Source: Cepaea nemoralis (lineage: Eukaryota; Mollusca; Gastropoda; Stylommatophora; Helicidae). Taken from it: a stretch of 64,000 bases of DNA. A program made the position numbers and the translations under genes. Below, one piece after another: positions 55,261-64,000 of this stretch (the first letter of the stretch is position 1; every line of letters begins with the position of its first letter). The stretch spans positions 1 to 64,000 of the forward strand of contig JACEFZ010015057.1 of NCBI GenBank assembly GCA_014155875.1, given 5' to 3'. The notes below the pieces were generated by a model. That model did no database searches. It saw only the letters and a list, made by a program, of their open reading frames with translations, and was not told where the DNA came from.

Positions 55261-56211
55261 GAGATTAGATGCGATAACGTGGAATCTGGAATAAAATGTG
55301 TGTTAAATATTTCAAAAGAGAACATGTATAATACATTTATGTTAATGGGGAAATACAATTAAAGTGACATAACAGGAAGTGTAAAGTGTGTTTTGACAAA
55401 ACTTTGCTACGCAGTATTCAAGATAGAAAGATTTCAAGCCAGATTACACATGTATTAACAATGGAAAAGTACTCATCCAGGTAAGATATTTTCTCATATT
55501 TTACTTCAGCAAGGGATATTGTTTATCAAACAAGCACTTGCAAAACCATAACAAGAATATGACTAATAACGCTACGCCATAGCAGTGTTCAAATATAGAC
55601 CAAAACATGGCATATCTTCAGTAGGTAACCGCCAAAACCGAATTGAAACGTGGCTAACATTGAATATACAAATATGTACTTCGTTATGACGGAGAGAGCA
55701 AAATGTGCTTCCTGTAAAAACGCTACGAGAAATTCCCAAACTAAAAACAAAGCTATATCATAAAAGTTAAAATAATCTCATAGCAGATCATAAAGATAAA
55801 AATAATCCCAAGGCAGATAAGGTCGTAGAATTACCAAGTTCTAAGCCTTCATACAAACATCATGTTGCAGGTCCTTTCAGTACCACAGTCTGGGATTCTC
55901 AGATGATAAAGCCCTTTATTTTTCTTTTCAAATTTTAATTTTCTCTTCATTATTCTCATTTTTTAAAATCCGTTCACACTTCTCATCCCGTGAAGTGTCT
56001 TCTCCGTGATTGTATGTTGTGATTAATGTATGTATTTGTTTGCTGATGAAGGCCACGACGTCCTGTGTATTCCGAAATTGTATTGTGAAAAGCTGCATTT
56101 CTTTGTGTTAATTTACATTGTGTGTAGATCCTTGGCAGAACGTCGCTTTCATGACGGCCAAGCTGTAAGTTCCTTTATTCCTGGCTAGTTCTCTTTCCGC
56201 ATGGGCTTGAA
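55261..56211. other. No recognised feature
   Basis: About 950 bp of AT-rich unassigned sequence. Confidence 0.4.
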
Positions 56212-56433
56212 CTGATTCAGTGCCCAGCAAAAAATAAATTTGAGCAAAAATGGTACATAATCAAATGAACACGTATTATAATCTACATTTCCGATCACTG
56301 GACACTGCAATTGAGGAGGATACAATGAAACAAAAGAAATAACAAGATGACACCAGTATGGCGATTTATCGCCCTTCTGTCCAAATGAGAGGTCACATTT
56401 GTCGATATATTATCCTTCGGCATTAATACAATT
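56212..56433. mobile_element. TTAA-MITE, copy 2
   Basis: CTGATTCAGTGCC at the left, then GGTACATAATCAAATGAACA, GTATGGCGATTTATCG, CTTCTGTCCAAATGAGAGGT and a decayed right end TCCTTCGGCATTAATACAAT. The left flank is TGAA instead of TTAA, so this is an older copy. Confidence 0.7.
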
Positions 56434-56489
56434 ATTATGAATGTGTATCATTGTTATTTTCACGCCACTGAGACGGAAAATATCCATCC

Positions 56490-56640
56490 ATCCATAATGT
56501 GCCATGCCAATAAGCGTGGGCGGTCATGTTTTGCCATCTCACTCGATCACCAGAGTCGTGGATCAGCTCCATGTTCCTGTCTCGTGGTGCACATGACTAC
56601 CTCTACCGGGCGAGGCTGTTCCTATGGAGCACCCATTTAC
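56490..56640 (-). pseudogene. LINE-T 3' tail
   Basis: Minus-strand match to 59157-59340: CCACGACTCTGGTGATCGAG and GCCCACGCTTATTGGCATGG. Confidence 0.55.
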
Positions 56641-56764
56641 GCCGTTTCCCTGATTATCGATGAGACTACAGTACATGATATTATTGGCATCTGTAAGGAA
56701 GGTAGTTTGCCATTGTTTTCCTTCCTAGCAGTGACCATACTAGTCGATGACCGTAGCCATTGTT

Positions 56765-56796
56765 CCCCCCCCCCCCCCCCCCCCAAAAAAAAAAAA
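56765..56796. repeat. C20 followed by A12
   Basis: A homopolymer C run (56765-56784) directly followed by an A run. Confidence 0.95.
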
Positions 56797-56859
56797 GAGA
56801 TCCTCTGCCTAACGTCGTGAAGCTGGAGACCATAACCTACAACTATCTGTTGGCTGCTC

Positions 56860-57300
56860 TTCAACTTCATCCACCACCTGCACCCATGGCTTCACGTAAC
56901 CCTGATCAGGAGGCTAAACGGGTACTCCACCTTGCCCAAGAGTGTTCCGTAGGCTAGCGGAGGGAAAAAGGCACCTTACTTCTCCTTTGATAGGGAATAC
57001 CCCTACCCCGCCACCCATACGGAAAATATAGTCAAGGAATTTCAGTTCCGAGGACACGATGCTGGTGTTGGGCCATTTCTCTTCAAGACTGAAATCCCGT
57101 AGAATGTCAGTACGTTTTATTCTCTTGGCCTAGTATATTCTAAAAATTCTCGAATATCAATTCAGTTACAGCACCTGGATATTCTTTTTTAGGGACTGTG
57201 ATTACGTCCATGGCTCACATCCGTATGTTACCACGGGATAGATAAATGCTCTAAAACCTGTACTTTCGTTTGTAGTGTTGTATGCTTTGAATACTCTTTA
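56860..57300 (-). pseudogene. LINE C-terminal fragment (LINE-W/LINE-N class)
   Basis: In mixed minus-strand frames: IPVVTYGCEPWT (the YGxExWTL word), then RRIFRIYWAKRIKRTDILRD-like residues and EEKWPNTSIV..LKFLDYIFRM (the GHIxRM word). Decayed and frameshifted. Confidence 0.6.
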
Positions 57301-57324
57301 CATTCTGCATTGCTATGGATAATC

Positions 57325-57592
57325 TACGAGAGGGCTTGAAATAATAACCTAAAAAGTGTGATTATAAACTACAACGCCATTGTCTTGTAAACTGTTAATA
57401 TTGTTGTTAAGGATGTCAAGTGTTAAGCATATGACATCACGGTGCAGACGATCATGGGGACGTCATAAGGACAGCTTAAAGACGGCTACCTCACCTTTGA
57501 CATGCACTAACTAGGAGCAGCGTTCTGTAATCCGTTGTTAGATCAGTGAGTGGGTGAAACCTACAGAAATTCATCGGTGAATGAAGGTCCAG
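57325..57592 (-). repeat. Interspersed repeat I, copy 2
   Basis: Reverse-complement partner of 466-740; the G run is absent here. Confidence 0.6.
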
Positions 57593-58194
57593 TATGGCGA
57601 TGCATGCCTGTCACTCCAGCAAGTGTATGAATGAAGTATAACTTTTTAAAACGGCGTAACTTTTGTGAAAAGGTACAGCAGGTGGTGCATGAGTGGTTAC
57701 ACACGCGACAAAGATAGTATTTTTCTTCAAGAAACTATGCCCTTTATCGAAATTACTGGAGCACTTGCATTCAACGCAGTGGTGACTACGTCGAACAATG
57801 ATAAATTTGTTCTTTACGTTTTCAGAATATATTCACAGACATAAAAAAAAATTTAAAAATAAAGGTTTTCAGTTGAATCCCCCTTGTACATCTGACTTCC
57901 TGTGGACATCCTCCAATATTGATGATTGCGACATTGTCAATGTCTACATTAGTGATTCTGATTATTGGTTGACATGTAGTTTCGTCCGTGAACATTGCCT
58001 TTTGTAAGTAAGAAAATTGATTTTAGTCGCACCTCTTGGCCGGCTCCGTGGTGAAAGATTTCCTGGCACACCAACGCGGCCAGGATTGTCTTGACTACGT
58101 TATCCGTTGTGTGCCGGTTGGACTAGTTCTGACGATATGACCATAAACCACCATACGTCACACGACGTGAAAAGAGGTCCTTTAGCCTGTCTGT
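57593..58194. other. Mostly unassigned; SINE-A head-like scrap
   Basis: TTGGCCGGCTCCGTGGTGAA at about 58037 resembles a SINE-A head but no core follows. Confidence 0.35.
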
Positions 58195-58310
58195 CTGCCA
58201 GTCAGTCTATCAGCCAGCCAGCCAGCCAGCCACCCACCCAGCCAGCCAGCCTGCTGCTGCTACTACTATTATTGCTACTACTACGGTCTGTCTGTCTGTA
58301 AAGGGGGGGG
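58195..58310. repeat. CAGC / CTA short tandem repeats and G run
   Basis: CAGCCAGC units at 58210-58250, CTACTA units at 58255-58285 and a G run at 58303-58313. Confidence 0.8.
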
Positions 58311-58824
58311 GGGGCGAGTTTGGGCATTGACATCTGTGCGTATATGTATACATTTGCATGTGTATGAATGCGTAATCGCTTCTTATCGTTTCCCTCCTCT
58401 TGTCTCTTACTCATATGCGTGGATATTCTGATACCTTGTTTATTGGTATTAGATTATGTGAAACACACCATCTTTGTATCGTCCGGGTATTTACCTTGTA
58501 GATACGACTTTATATCCGTTAAAACAACAACATTTCACAAAGTCCCAGTGCTGTATTACCTTGCAACAGTAACAATAATTACTTCCCTTGTGCGGAGTTA
58601 TCTGCCGTTTAAGTGAAGCAGTGTAGGACAAATCCCCGGCAACAAATCTACGCCAACAACAAAGAGTCCTTTATCTACAGCCAGTCGTCACAGGAAATGC
58701 AAAAGTAAACGAATTGCCATCAGTAGATACGGTCGTTCGGCATTCGTTCGATAATCATCCGTATCTTAATATACACTCCAAAGAGGTCGCCACATTCTGT
58801 TCATTATTCTGCATATCTGAACAA
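58311..58824. other. No recognised feature
   Basis: Unassigned sequence. Confidence 0.4.
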
Positions 58825-58985
58825 CTGCAAGGCAGCTTTCTGAACGACCGGCACCGATACCAACACAAAACCAACGCAGCACGTCATCAGCACGGTCTGC
58901 TGCCAAATCACGCGCAGATGTGTTTCGAACGCGGGTATAGGAGATTATGAACCGCGTTCGTATTTCTTCGCCACGGAGAACGGCG
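58825..58985 (-). mobile_element. SINE-A copy, 3' truncated
   Basis: Minus strand: CTCCGTGGCGAAGAAATACG head, ACACATCTGCGCGTGATTTG, GCAGCAGACCGTGCTGATGA and GGTGCCGGTCGTTCAGAAAG. The last 80 bp of the family are missing. Confidence 0.75.
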
Positions 58986-59156
58986 CAAGGCAGTTGCTGG
59001 TAGCTTTTTTTTAAATCGAAATCAAAGCCCGCTTCCTATTCTACATGAGCGGATTAATCGGCAGTCAAATATTTGTTTACACAGGATGAACATTACAAGT
59101 GACAGAAAATAAAAGAGGATTAATATGATTGTGTAGTTAAGGAAGGTGTTAAGTAA

Positions 59157-59340
59157 ACATCATCATCATTATGTGCCGTGTCGATAAGCATGGGCTGTCA
59201 TGTTTCGCCATCTCACACGATCACCAGAGTCGTGGATCATTTCTGTGTTCTTGTCTCGGTTATGTCACTTGGACAAGCCATCCAGATTTTTAGTTTCCTG
59301 CATCCCCCTTATTCTTTTCCCATAAATTCTCTAGTTTATT
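59157..59340 (-). pseudogene. LINE-T 3' tail with (GAT)n
   Basis: ATCATCATCATTATGTGCCG on the plus strand is the GAT tail plus the terminal segment shared with 43965 and 56490. Confidence 0.6.
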
Positions 59341-59345
59341 TCTAC

Positions 59346-59620
59346 TCATAACGTGTCCAAACAATTTTGACTGCCTACGTCTAATTTCTCCAACCTATTT
59401 ACGTTTTCATTTGCCCCTTGTAGGACTTGCTCATTGGTTTTTCTGTCTGTCCATGGTAGTCTTTGCCTTTTCCTCCAAAATAACATTTCCACAGCCGTTA
59501 GATGTTTTTCAGCTTGTTTGCTTATGGTCCGTCGTTTTATTCCGCTGGAGCTACGGAGTTCGTGCATTGTACGACGCTTTCGGCAGTTCGTCGCGGAAAA
59601 AGACTGAGTGTAGCACGTCA
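59346..59620 (-). pseudogene. LINE-W C-terminal fragment, copy 2
   Basis: ISKQAEKHLTAVEMLFWRKR followed by RLPWTDRKTNEQVLQGANEN on the minus strand, matching 6835-7000. Upstream in the same frame KRRTMHELRSSS is of unknown origin. Confidence 0.7.
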
Positions 59621-59912
59621 ACGCTGTTTTTTCCCCCGTTGCAATTGACATTATTTTACTGGTCAGTATATTTTCCATCTTGCAAAAGGCTACGCTACCT
59701 TCGCCATAGCGATTATTGTTCTAATGTCTTCAAGGCATCTCCCGTCAGATGTTATAACTGTTCTGAGATAATTATACTGATTCTCTTGTTTACCAATATT
59801 CCCATTTACCTGTATATTCTACATCGGTGTATGTGTCAGCAGACAAATGTTCGTTTGCACCGGACGAACATTACACGTGACAGAATAGAATAGAATTAAT
59901 ACTATTGTGTAT
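59621..59912. other. No recognised feature
   Basis: Near 59840-59900 the words ACAAATGTTCGTTTGCAC and GACGAACATTACACGTGACA echo 59070-59110, a weak local repeat. Confidence 0.4.
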
Positions 59913-59916
59913 TTAA

Positions 59917-60432
59917 CTGACTCGGCTTCGTGGCTTAGAGGTTATGACTTTTCTCCGTAATCTCAGTATACTCTCGTTGAGTTGACGTGATGACGGTAAG
60001 AATCAGCGGTGGTTCGAATCGCATCGATAACTTACGGGGTATGTGAGCCGGCCGGTCAGAAAGCAATGGCAAACTACTGAGCGTAATCTTGCCATGAAAT
60101 CAACATACAGCTGAAAGATGCTGGTGTTGACTGCAATGTCCTGTAAAGGATATGCAAAAAAAAAAAAAAACAGTGTCAAACAAAAATTATATTTTGGATC
60201 AAACATGGTACACAAACAAATGAACTAGTATTAGAAAGTAAATTTCCTTCCATTGCACACTGAAATTAGGAAGATACCACACACAAAAGACCCCCCCCCC
60301 CCAAAAAAAAAAAAAAAAAAAAAAACAAACAAACAACAAAACAAAACGATGACACTCGTATGACGATATATCTTCCTTCTGTCCAAATAGGATATCACAT
60401 TTAGCAAAATGTATTCATTGACACTAAATCAT
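59917..60432. mobile_element. TTAA-MITE, copy 3, interrupted by SINE-A
   Basis: TTAA at 59913-59916 and 60433-60436 flank CTGACTC... and ...GACACTAAATCAT. The left terminal repeat is split: CTGACTC lies before a SINE-A and CAGTGTCAAAC after it. The body shares CATGGTACACAAACAAATGA and TGACGATATATC with copy 1. A C13/A-rich run at 60291-60325 has expanded inside. Confidence 0.7.
59924..60170 (+). mobile_element. SINE-A copy with clear A and B boxes
   Basis: CGGCTTCGTGGCTTAGAGG gives an A-box-like TGGCTTAGAGG, and GGTTCGAATCGC near 60011 is a near-perfect B box. The core AGAAAGCAATGGCAAACTAC and the end GTCCTGTAAAGGATATGC are followed by a 14-base A run. This copy best shows the tRNA origin of the family. 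Confidence 0.88.
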
Positions 60433-60436
60433 TTAA

Positions 60437-60754
60437 GGAAGGAGTAAGTAAACAGGTACATAAAAAGTCTAAAGACAAGAATGTGGAATTCATTACACCG
60501 AGTTTTATCCCCAGAGTGGTCTGCTGCAAGGGTCGCAAAGAGCACGCACTCTATAGCTCCGACCAACGGGTATCTCCGAAAAAAAAGTGCACTAATGACT
60601 CGAATGTCAGAGTGCGAACACGAACGCCGAACCTTCAGAGAGAGATAGCAGCTGCTTCACCACCGTGCCAAAGCGACGCCGACCAGATACATAAACGCGC
60701 GGGTACTAATAGGCGCTCATAGAGGTTAAGGGTACATAAATAAAACACACACAT
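60437..60754. other. Unassigned; open frame without domain
   Basis: A 79-codon plus-strand frame (60483-60722) has a basic composition and no recognisable motif. Confidence 0.35.
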
Positions 60755-60955
60755 TTAGCAGCCCCGGTATCGCGGTGACTATCACGCTTACCTATCCACC
60801 CGGAGGTCTTGTCTTCGAATACCCAAAATGGCGGGGGAATCTTTCCCCACAGTTCACCAGCTCTCCCATGTTCAGAAAGCAATGGCAAATTAATGAACGT
60901 AAACGAGCGAAAATATCACAGTCAAGAAATGTGTAAAGAATATGCAGCTAACTGT
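60755..60955 (+). mobile_element. SINE-A-related copy with a different head
   Basis: AGCCCCGGTATCGCGGTGAC and a B-box-like TCTTCGAATACCC, then TTCAGAAAGCAATGGCAAAT, AATGAACGTAAACGAGC and AAGAATATGCAGC. The body is SINE-A but the tRNA-like head is unlike other copies. Confidence 0.65.
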
Positions 60956-61015
60956 ACTCTCATGTCGCCTACCCTAAGATAGGTACCCATTCATCAAGTG
61001 TCAATTGGTCTATAC

Positions 61016-61372
61016 CAGCGGGGGGGGGGGGGGGGGGGGAAGGAAAGGGTGGAATTAAAATTATTTCAAGATTGCTTTAGTACAGAACCGATTGCTTGAT
61101 ATTGTTTTTCCCTCCATACTTTACGGTTCTGTACTTCTCACCCTTCTGATAACGTAAGTAGAACCGTAAATCATGTTTTATGTCGACGTCTAGACTTGTC
61201 CCAGTTTGTGTTATTAAATTTACTTCCATTGTTACGTATACTGTGTGGTGCAGAGGGAGGGGCGATTATAGGGAGGAAAAATGAAAGCGGGTGGAGGGGG
61301 GGGGGGGGTTGAACTGACATTCTGAAGATATGGAGAAGGGGAACATGGGCCAAAAAAGGGTGAGAACCACTG
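61016..61372. mobile_element. hAT-like MITE, copy 2
   Basis: It shares the body of 37979-38372 (CTTTACGGTTCTGTACTTCT, GTCTAGACTTGT, GTGTTATTAAATTTA) and the right end GTGAGAACCACTG. Flanking 8-mers GTCTATAC (61008-61015) and GTCTGTAC (61373-61380) differ at one base. The left terminal repeat is reduced to CAGCG followed by a 20-base G run. Confidence 0.82.
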
Positions 61373-61559
61373 GTCTGTACAATAAAGGGCACACACCACA
61401 CACATATTAGACCTCAAGCCGTGGTAAAGGGGCCTTCCACGGCTCCTTGCAATAGACAATAGCAAATGTAAGAAATAGGCCTTGCAATAGAAAATAGCAA
61501 ATGTAAGAAATAAGCCTTGCAATAGAAATAGCCAACTGTAGGAAAACGCGTTCCTACTA

Positions 61560-61880
61560 GTGTATGCACGTAGGATACGCAGCGCCTGAGAATGAAGCAA
61601 GTAGATATGGCTGCATAGAAAATGCAAATACTGAGCTAATCTTGCCATAGAAAACGCCGCGGTAAAATGCTGTGTGACAGCGATCCCCTATAAAGGATAT
61701 GCGAAAACGATGAGAAAAGCGCAGAATTGGAAGCGTTTTCACCGCATGGTAACTACGGATAATGTAGCGCCGCTCAAAGGAAATGGCAAAGTACTGAGCG
61801 TACAGCCAGAAATCAGACGACAGCAAGGTAAAATGCGATTGCAATTGAAAACATGCCTGTAAGGATACCAAAAAAATAAT
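61560..61880 (+). mobile_element. Two degenerate SINE-A pieces in tandem
   Basis: Piece 1 ends CAGCGATCCCCTATAAAGGATATGCG (61680-61705, given in two words CAGCGATC and AAAGGATATGC). Piece 2 has GGAAATGGCAAAGTACTGAG at 61779 and ends CCTGTAAGGATACC. Both are strongly diverged and lie inside the 35-bp array. Confidence 0.6.
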
Positions 61881-62172
61881 AATATAGAAAATAGCAATTG
61901 TAAGGAATATGCCTTGCAATAGAAAATAGCAAATGTAAGAAATAGGCTTTGCAATAGAAAATAGCAAATGTAAGAAATGGGCCTTTCAATAGAAAACAGC
62001 AAGTGTAAGAAATAGGTCTTGCAGTAGAAAACTGCAAATGTAAGAAATAGGTCTCTCAATAAACAATAGCAAATGTAAGAAATAGGCCTTGCAACAGAAA
62101 ATAGCAAATGTAAGAAATAGGCCTTGCAATAGAAAATAGCAAATGTAAGAAATAGGCCTTCCAATAAACAAT

Positions 62173-62302
62173 ATTATATTACATCGGCATCTTGCCGTCT
62201 TGAAAGACGATAGTGTGTTACATTGTGCTTCAAAAAGGCATAATAACTACAACCCATGGCGGTAGCGAATGTGACTGATAAGGCCAATTCTCGCTGTAAA
62301 TG
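62173..62302 (-). mobile_element. LINE-Z 3' end with 10-bp target duplication
   Basis: 130 bp on the minus strand: the last part of the zinc-finger segment (TTTACAGCGAGAATTGGCC) followed by the 3' UTR (ACGGCAAGATGCCGATG). It is flanked by AATAAACAAT at 62163-62172 and 62303-62312. Inserted into a 35-bp repeat unit. Confidence 0.88.
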
Positions 62303-62535
62303 AATAAACAATAGCAAATGTAAGAAATATACCTTCTAATAGACAATAGCAAATGTAAGAAATAGGACATGCAATAGACAACTATAAATATAAGAAATAA
62401 GCCTTCCAATAGACAAAAGCCAGTTTAAGGAATATGCAATGCAATAGAAAATAGCAAATGTAAGAAATATGCCTTGCAATAGAAAATTGCACATGTAAGA
62501 AATAGGTATTCCAATAGATAATATCAAGTGTTAGA

Positions 62536-62809
62536 AATAAGAACACGTAATTCTAACCCAAAACCACTAGTTAACACTGACCACAAGGGGTAGTCAATCG
62601 CACATCTATAATTCTCAGACCAGAACGAAAATCTTATGGGCGGGTCGGGAGGGGTGTGGGGTATGACGGGGTTATTGTGTACGCTAAAAAGTCCGGAGCA
62701 GGTAGTAAACGACCAGAGTAGGTCGTGCGAGTGACTGCCCAGGCAAACATACAAAAATGAGAAAATCAAACCATAAATTGATACTTATAGCATTGTTCAC
62801 AGCTAGACA
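62536..62809. other. No recognised feature
   Basis: Unassigned sequence. Confidence 0.4.
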
Positions 62810-62930
62810 TATAGGTATTGTGTGTGAGATCTGGTGTGTGCGATCTGGTGTGTGAGATCTTGTGTGAGATTGTGTGTGGGAGTTCCAGTGAGTCAGATAT
62901 TATGTGTAAGATCCGGTGTGTGAGTAAAGC
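62810..62930. repeat. Degenerate GTGTGAGATCTG tandem repeat
   Basis: About eight imperfect units of 14 bp with the core GTGTGYGATCTGGT. Confidence 0.75.
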
Positions 62931-63599
62931 AACACGAAATGAGATCTATTGATTGAAACAGTATCAAGAATAAACAAGCAGTGAAAAAATAACAAATCAT
63001 CAGACTTTTCAAATATACCAGCAAACTCAGAAAAGCCATTAATCCTTTTCCGAAAGGTATAGCGAGGGCCGCCTCAGACTGTTCTAACACTGAATGCACG
63101 TGCTTAAACGTCACCTAATCCATGGTTAGTTAGTTTTTAACCCCCTATGATCCCTCAATTACCAGACTACCAGAATAGTTGGCTGCCCACGGTCTAGGTT
63201 TCACGATTTCCGGATAAAAAGAGTTAAGTAATTCCACAAAGGCAATTACTTATCCCCACGGGGTAATTGAAATCCTAAGCTAATCGGCAGAACGAGTTCT
63301 GAAACGAGTCTGTGGTATAAGTTGTTAGTTTATAATGAGTTTGATGTATCCTTGGATTCTGTAGCAGAGTCTTCGTTGGATTAGTGTACTGGTTTCAAAT
63401 TGCTACACGTTCGTTCATTTCTCTGACCTTGTTTCTTGGACTTTAGCGATCTACTAGGGTCATCTATAGTGGGTGGGGGTGGGGGGGGGTGGGGTTGGAT
63501 TGGGAGGGGGTGGAGTGGGTGTCCACCTCTGTCTGGTCGAGATCCGGTTACTAATAACTTTGTAGGTTTAATTGAGGGTTATAAAATAAGAAAAAAGTA
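62931..63599. other. Unassigned, with G-rich stretch
   Basis: Positions 63470-63525 on the plus strand hold many runs of three or more G (GGGTGGGGGTGGGGG), which could form a G-quadruplex. Otherwise nothing recognised. Confidence 0.45.
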
Positions 63600-63790
63600 G
63601 CTATATATTTCCACATTGAATTGTAGATGGGACATCTAGCCTCTACAGATAAGGGCGAACAACTGTTGATCCGAGAATGTGCACGTAACAAATTCATGGG
63701 CAATTGGAAACCGACACAAACTGGCCGTGGATGCCGCTGCCTAGGCAACAATTAAAAATGAGAAACCTTACCCACAATATATGTTAATCT
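63600..63790 (+). mobile_element. SINE-B remnant
   Basis: GTGCACGTAACAAATTCATG, GGCAATTGGAAACC and CTGCCTAGGCAACAATT align in order with GCGCACGTAAAAAATCC, GGCAGTTGGAAATC and CTGCCCGGGCAAAATTT of SINE-B. Strongly diverged; the head is not recognisable. Confidence 0.55.
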
Positions 63791-63890
63791 GTTTCAATCA
63801 CAGTTGGATACACGCACAGTTCTTGCACTCAGACTAATATAAATGAATACAAGAATGAATAAAACACGTATAAATAAAACAGGTATGACA

Positions 63891-63907
63891 TCATCATCAT
63901 CATCATT

Positions 63908-64000
<93 letters not shown>
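63891..64000. repeat. (ATC)n array running off the window
   Basis: Pure ATC units with one ATT interruption up to the last base; the true length is unknown. Confidence 0.97.

Larger units (their letters stand above)
61440..62535. repeat. 35-bp minisatellite with insertions
   Basis: Units of GCAATAGAAAATAGCAAATG plus TAAGAAATAGGCCTT. Blocks are 61445-61555, 61883-62172 and 62303-62535, separated by SINE-A pieces (61560-61880) and a LINE-Z tail (62173-62302). Minus-strand frames with FLTFAIFYCKAY repeats are artefacts. Confidence 0.95.

Noticed and set aside
61440..62535. 35-bp repeat units as a CRISPR array
   Set aside because: No spacers between units; a plain minisatellite with SINE and LINE insertions.

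Overview
This 64 kb window is eukaryotic and, as far as I can read it, contains no recognisable host gene. It is built from nested retroelements, short non-autonomous transposons and tandem repeats. tRNA-headed SINEs, many decayed LINE reverse-transcriptase pieces, a Ty3/Gypsy-type LTR element and very long microsatellites all point to an invertebrate animal genome. A lophotrochozoan, perhaps a mollusc, is my guess from the style of the LINE tails; it is a weak inference. Family names used here (LINE-N, LINE-D, LINE-R, LINE-Z, LINE-E, LINE-Q, LINE-W, LINE-T; SINE-A/B/C; repeats G, I, L; TTAA-MITE) are local labels.

Layout. 0-4.6 kb: LINE-R tail, SINEs, and a LINE-D copy split by a LINE-Z tail and (AT)n. 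4.6-7 kb: a 25-bp and a 27-bp minisatellite. 7-14.8 kb: microsatellites, a 77-bp tandem repeat, decayed LINE-D, LINE-N and LINE-R ends, and a large ATC array. 14.8-23.7 kb: a LINE (LINE-N) cut in two by a complete 7,057-bp LTR element on the minus strand. It has 1,672-bp LTRs, GTAAC target duplications, gag, protease and parts of integrase and RNase H. 23.7-31.7 kb: mostly unrecognised sequence plus a fresh 459-bp tandem duplication. 31.7-37.1 kb: SINEs, LINE fragments and a 3-kb AACAT-type array holding a SINE-B and a LINE-R copy. 37.1-44.6 kb: minisatellites, a hAT-like MITE with a perfect 8-bp duplication, LINE-Q, LINE-N ends and a TTAA-flanked MITE. 45-46.8 kb: a 630-bp GAA/TTC array that is the tail of LINE-E, itself interrupted by LINE-R. 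48-51 kb: GT-rich and 27-bp arrays. 52.8-54.5 kb: a solo LTR related to the 15-22 kb element. 56-64 kb: more MITE, SINE and LINE pieces, a 35-bp minisatellite, and an ATC array running off the end.

The most notable object is the LTR element. Its coding order on the minus strand is gag, protease, integrase zinc finger, integrase C-terminal GPY motif, then an RNase H remnant next to the 3' LTR. Integrase before RNase H is the Copia-like pol order known from Gmr1-type Gypsy elements. The integrase catalytic core and the reverse transcriptase are absent, so this copy must be non-autonomous, yet its ends, primer-binding site and polypurine tract look intact. A second theme is that LINE 3' tails grade into microsatellites of matching unit, and that new SINE and LINE copies repeatedly land inside tandem arrays.
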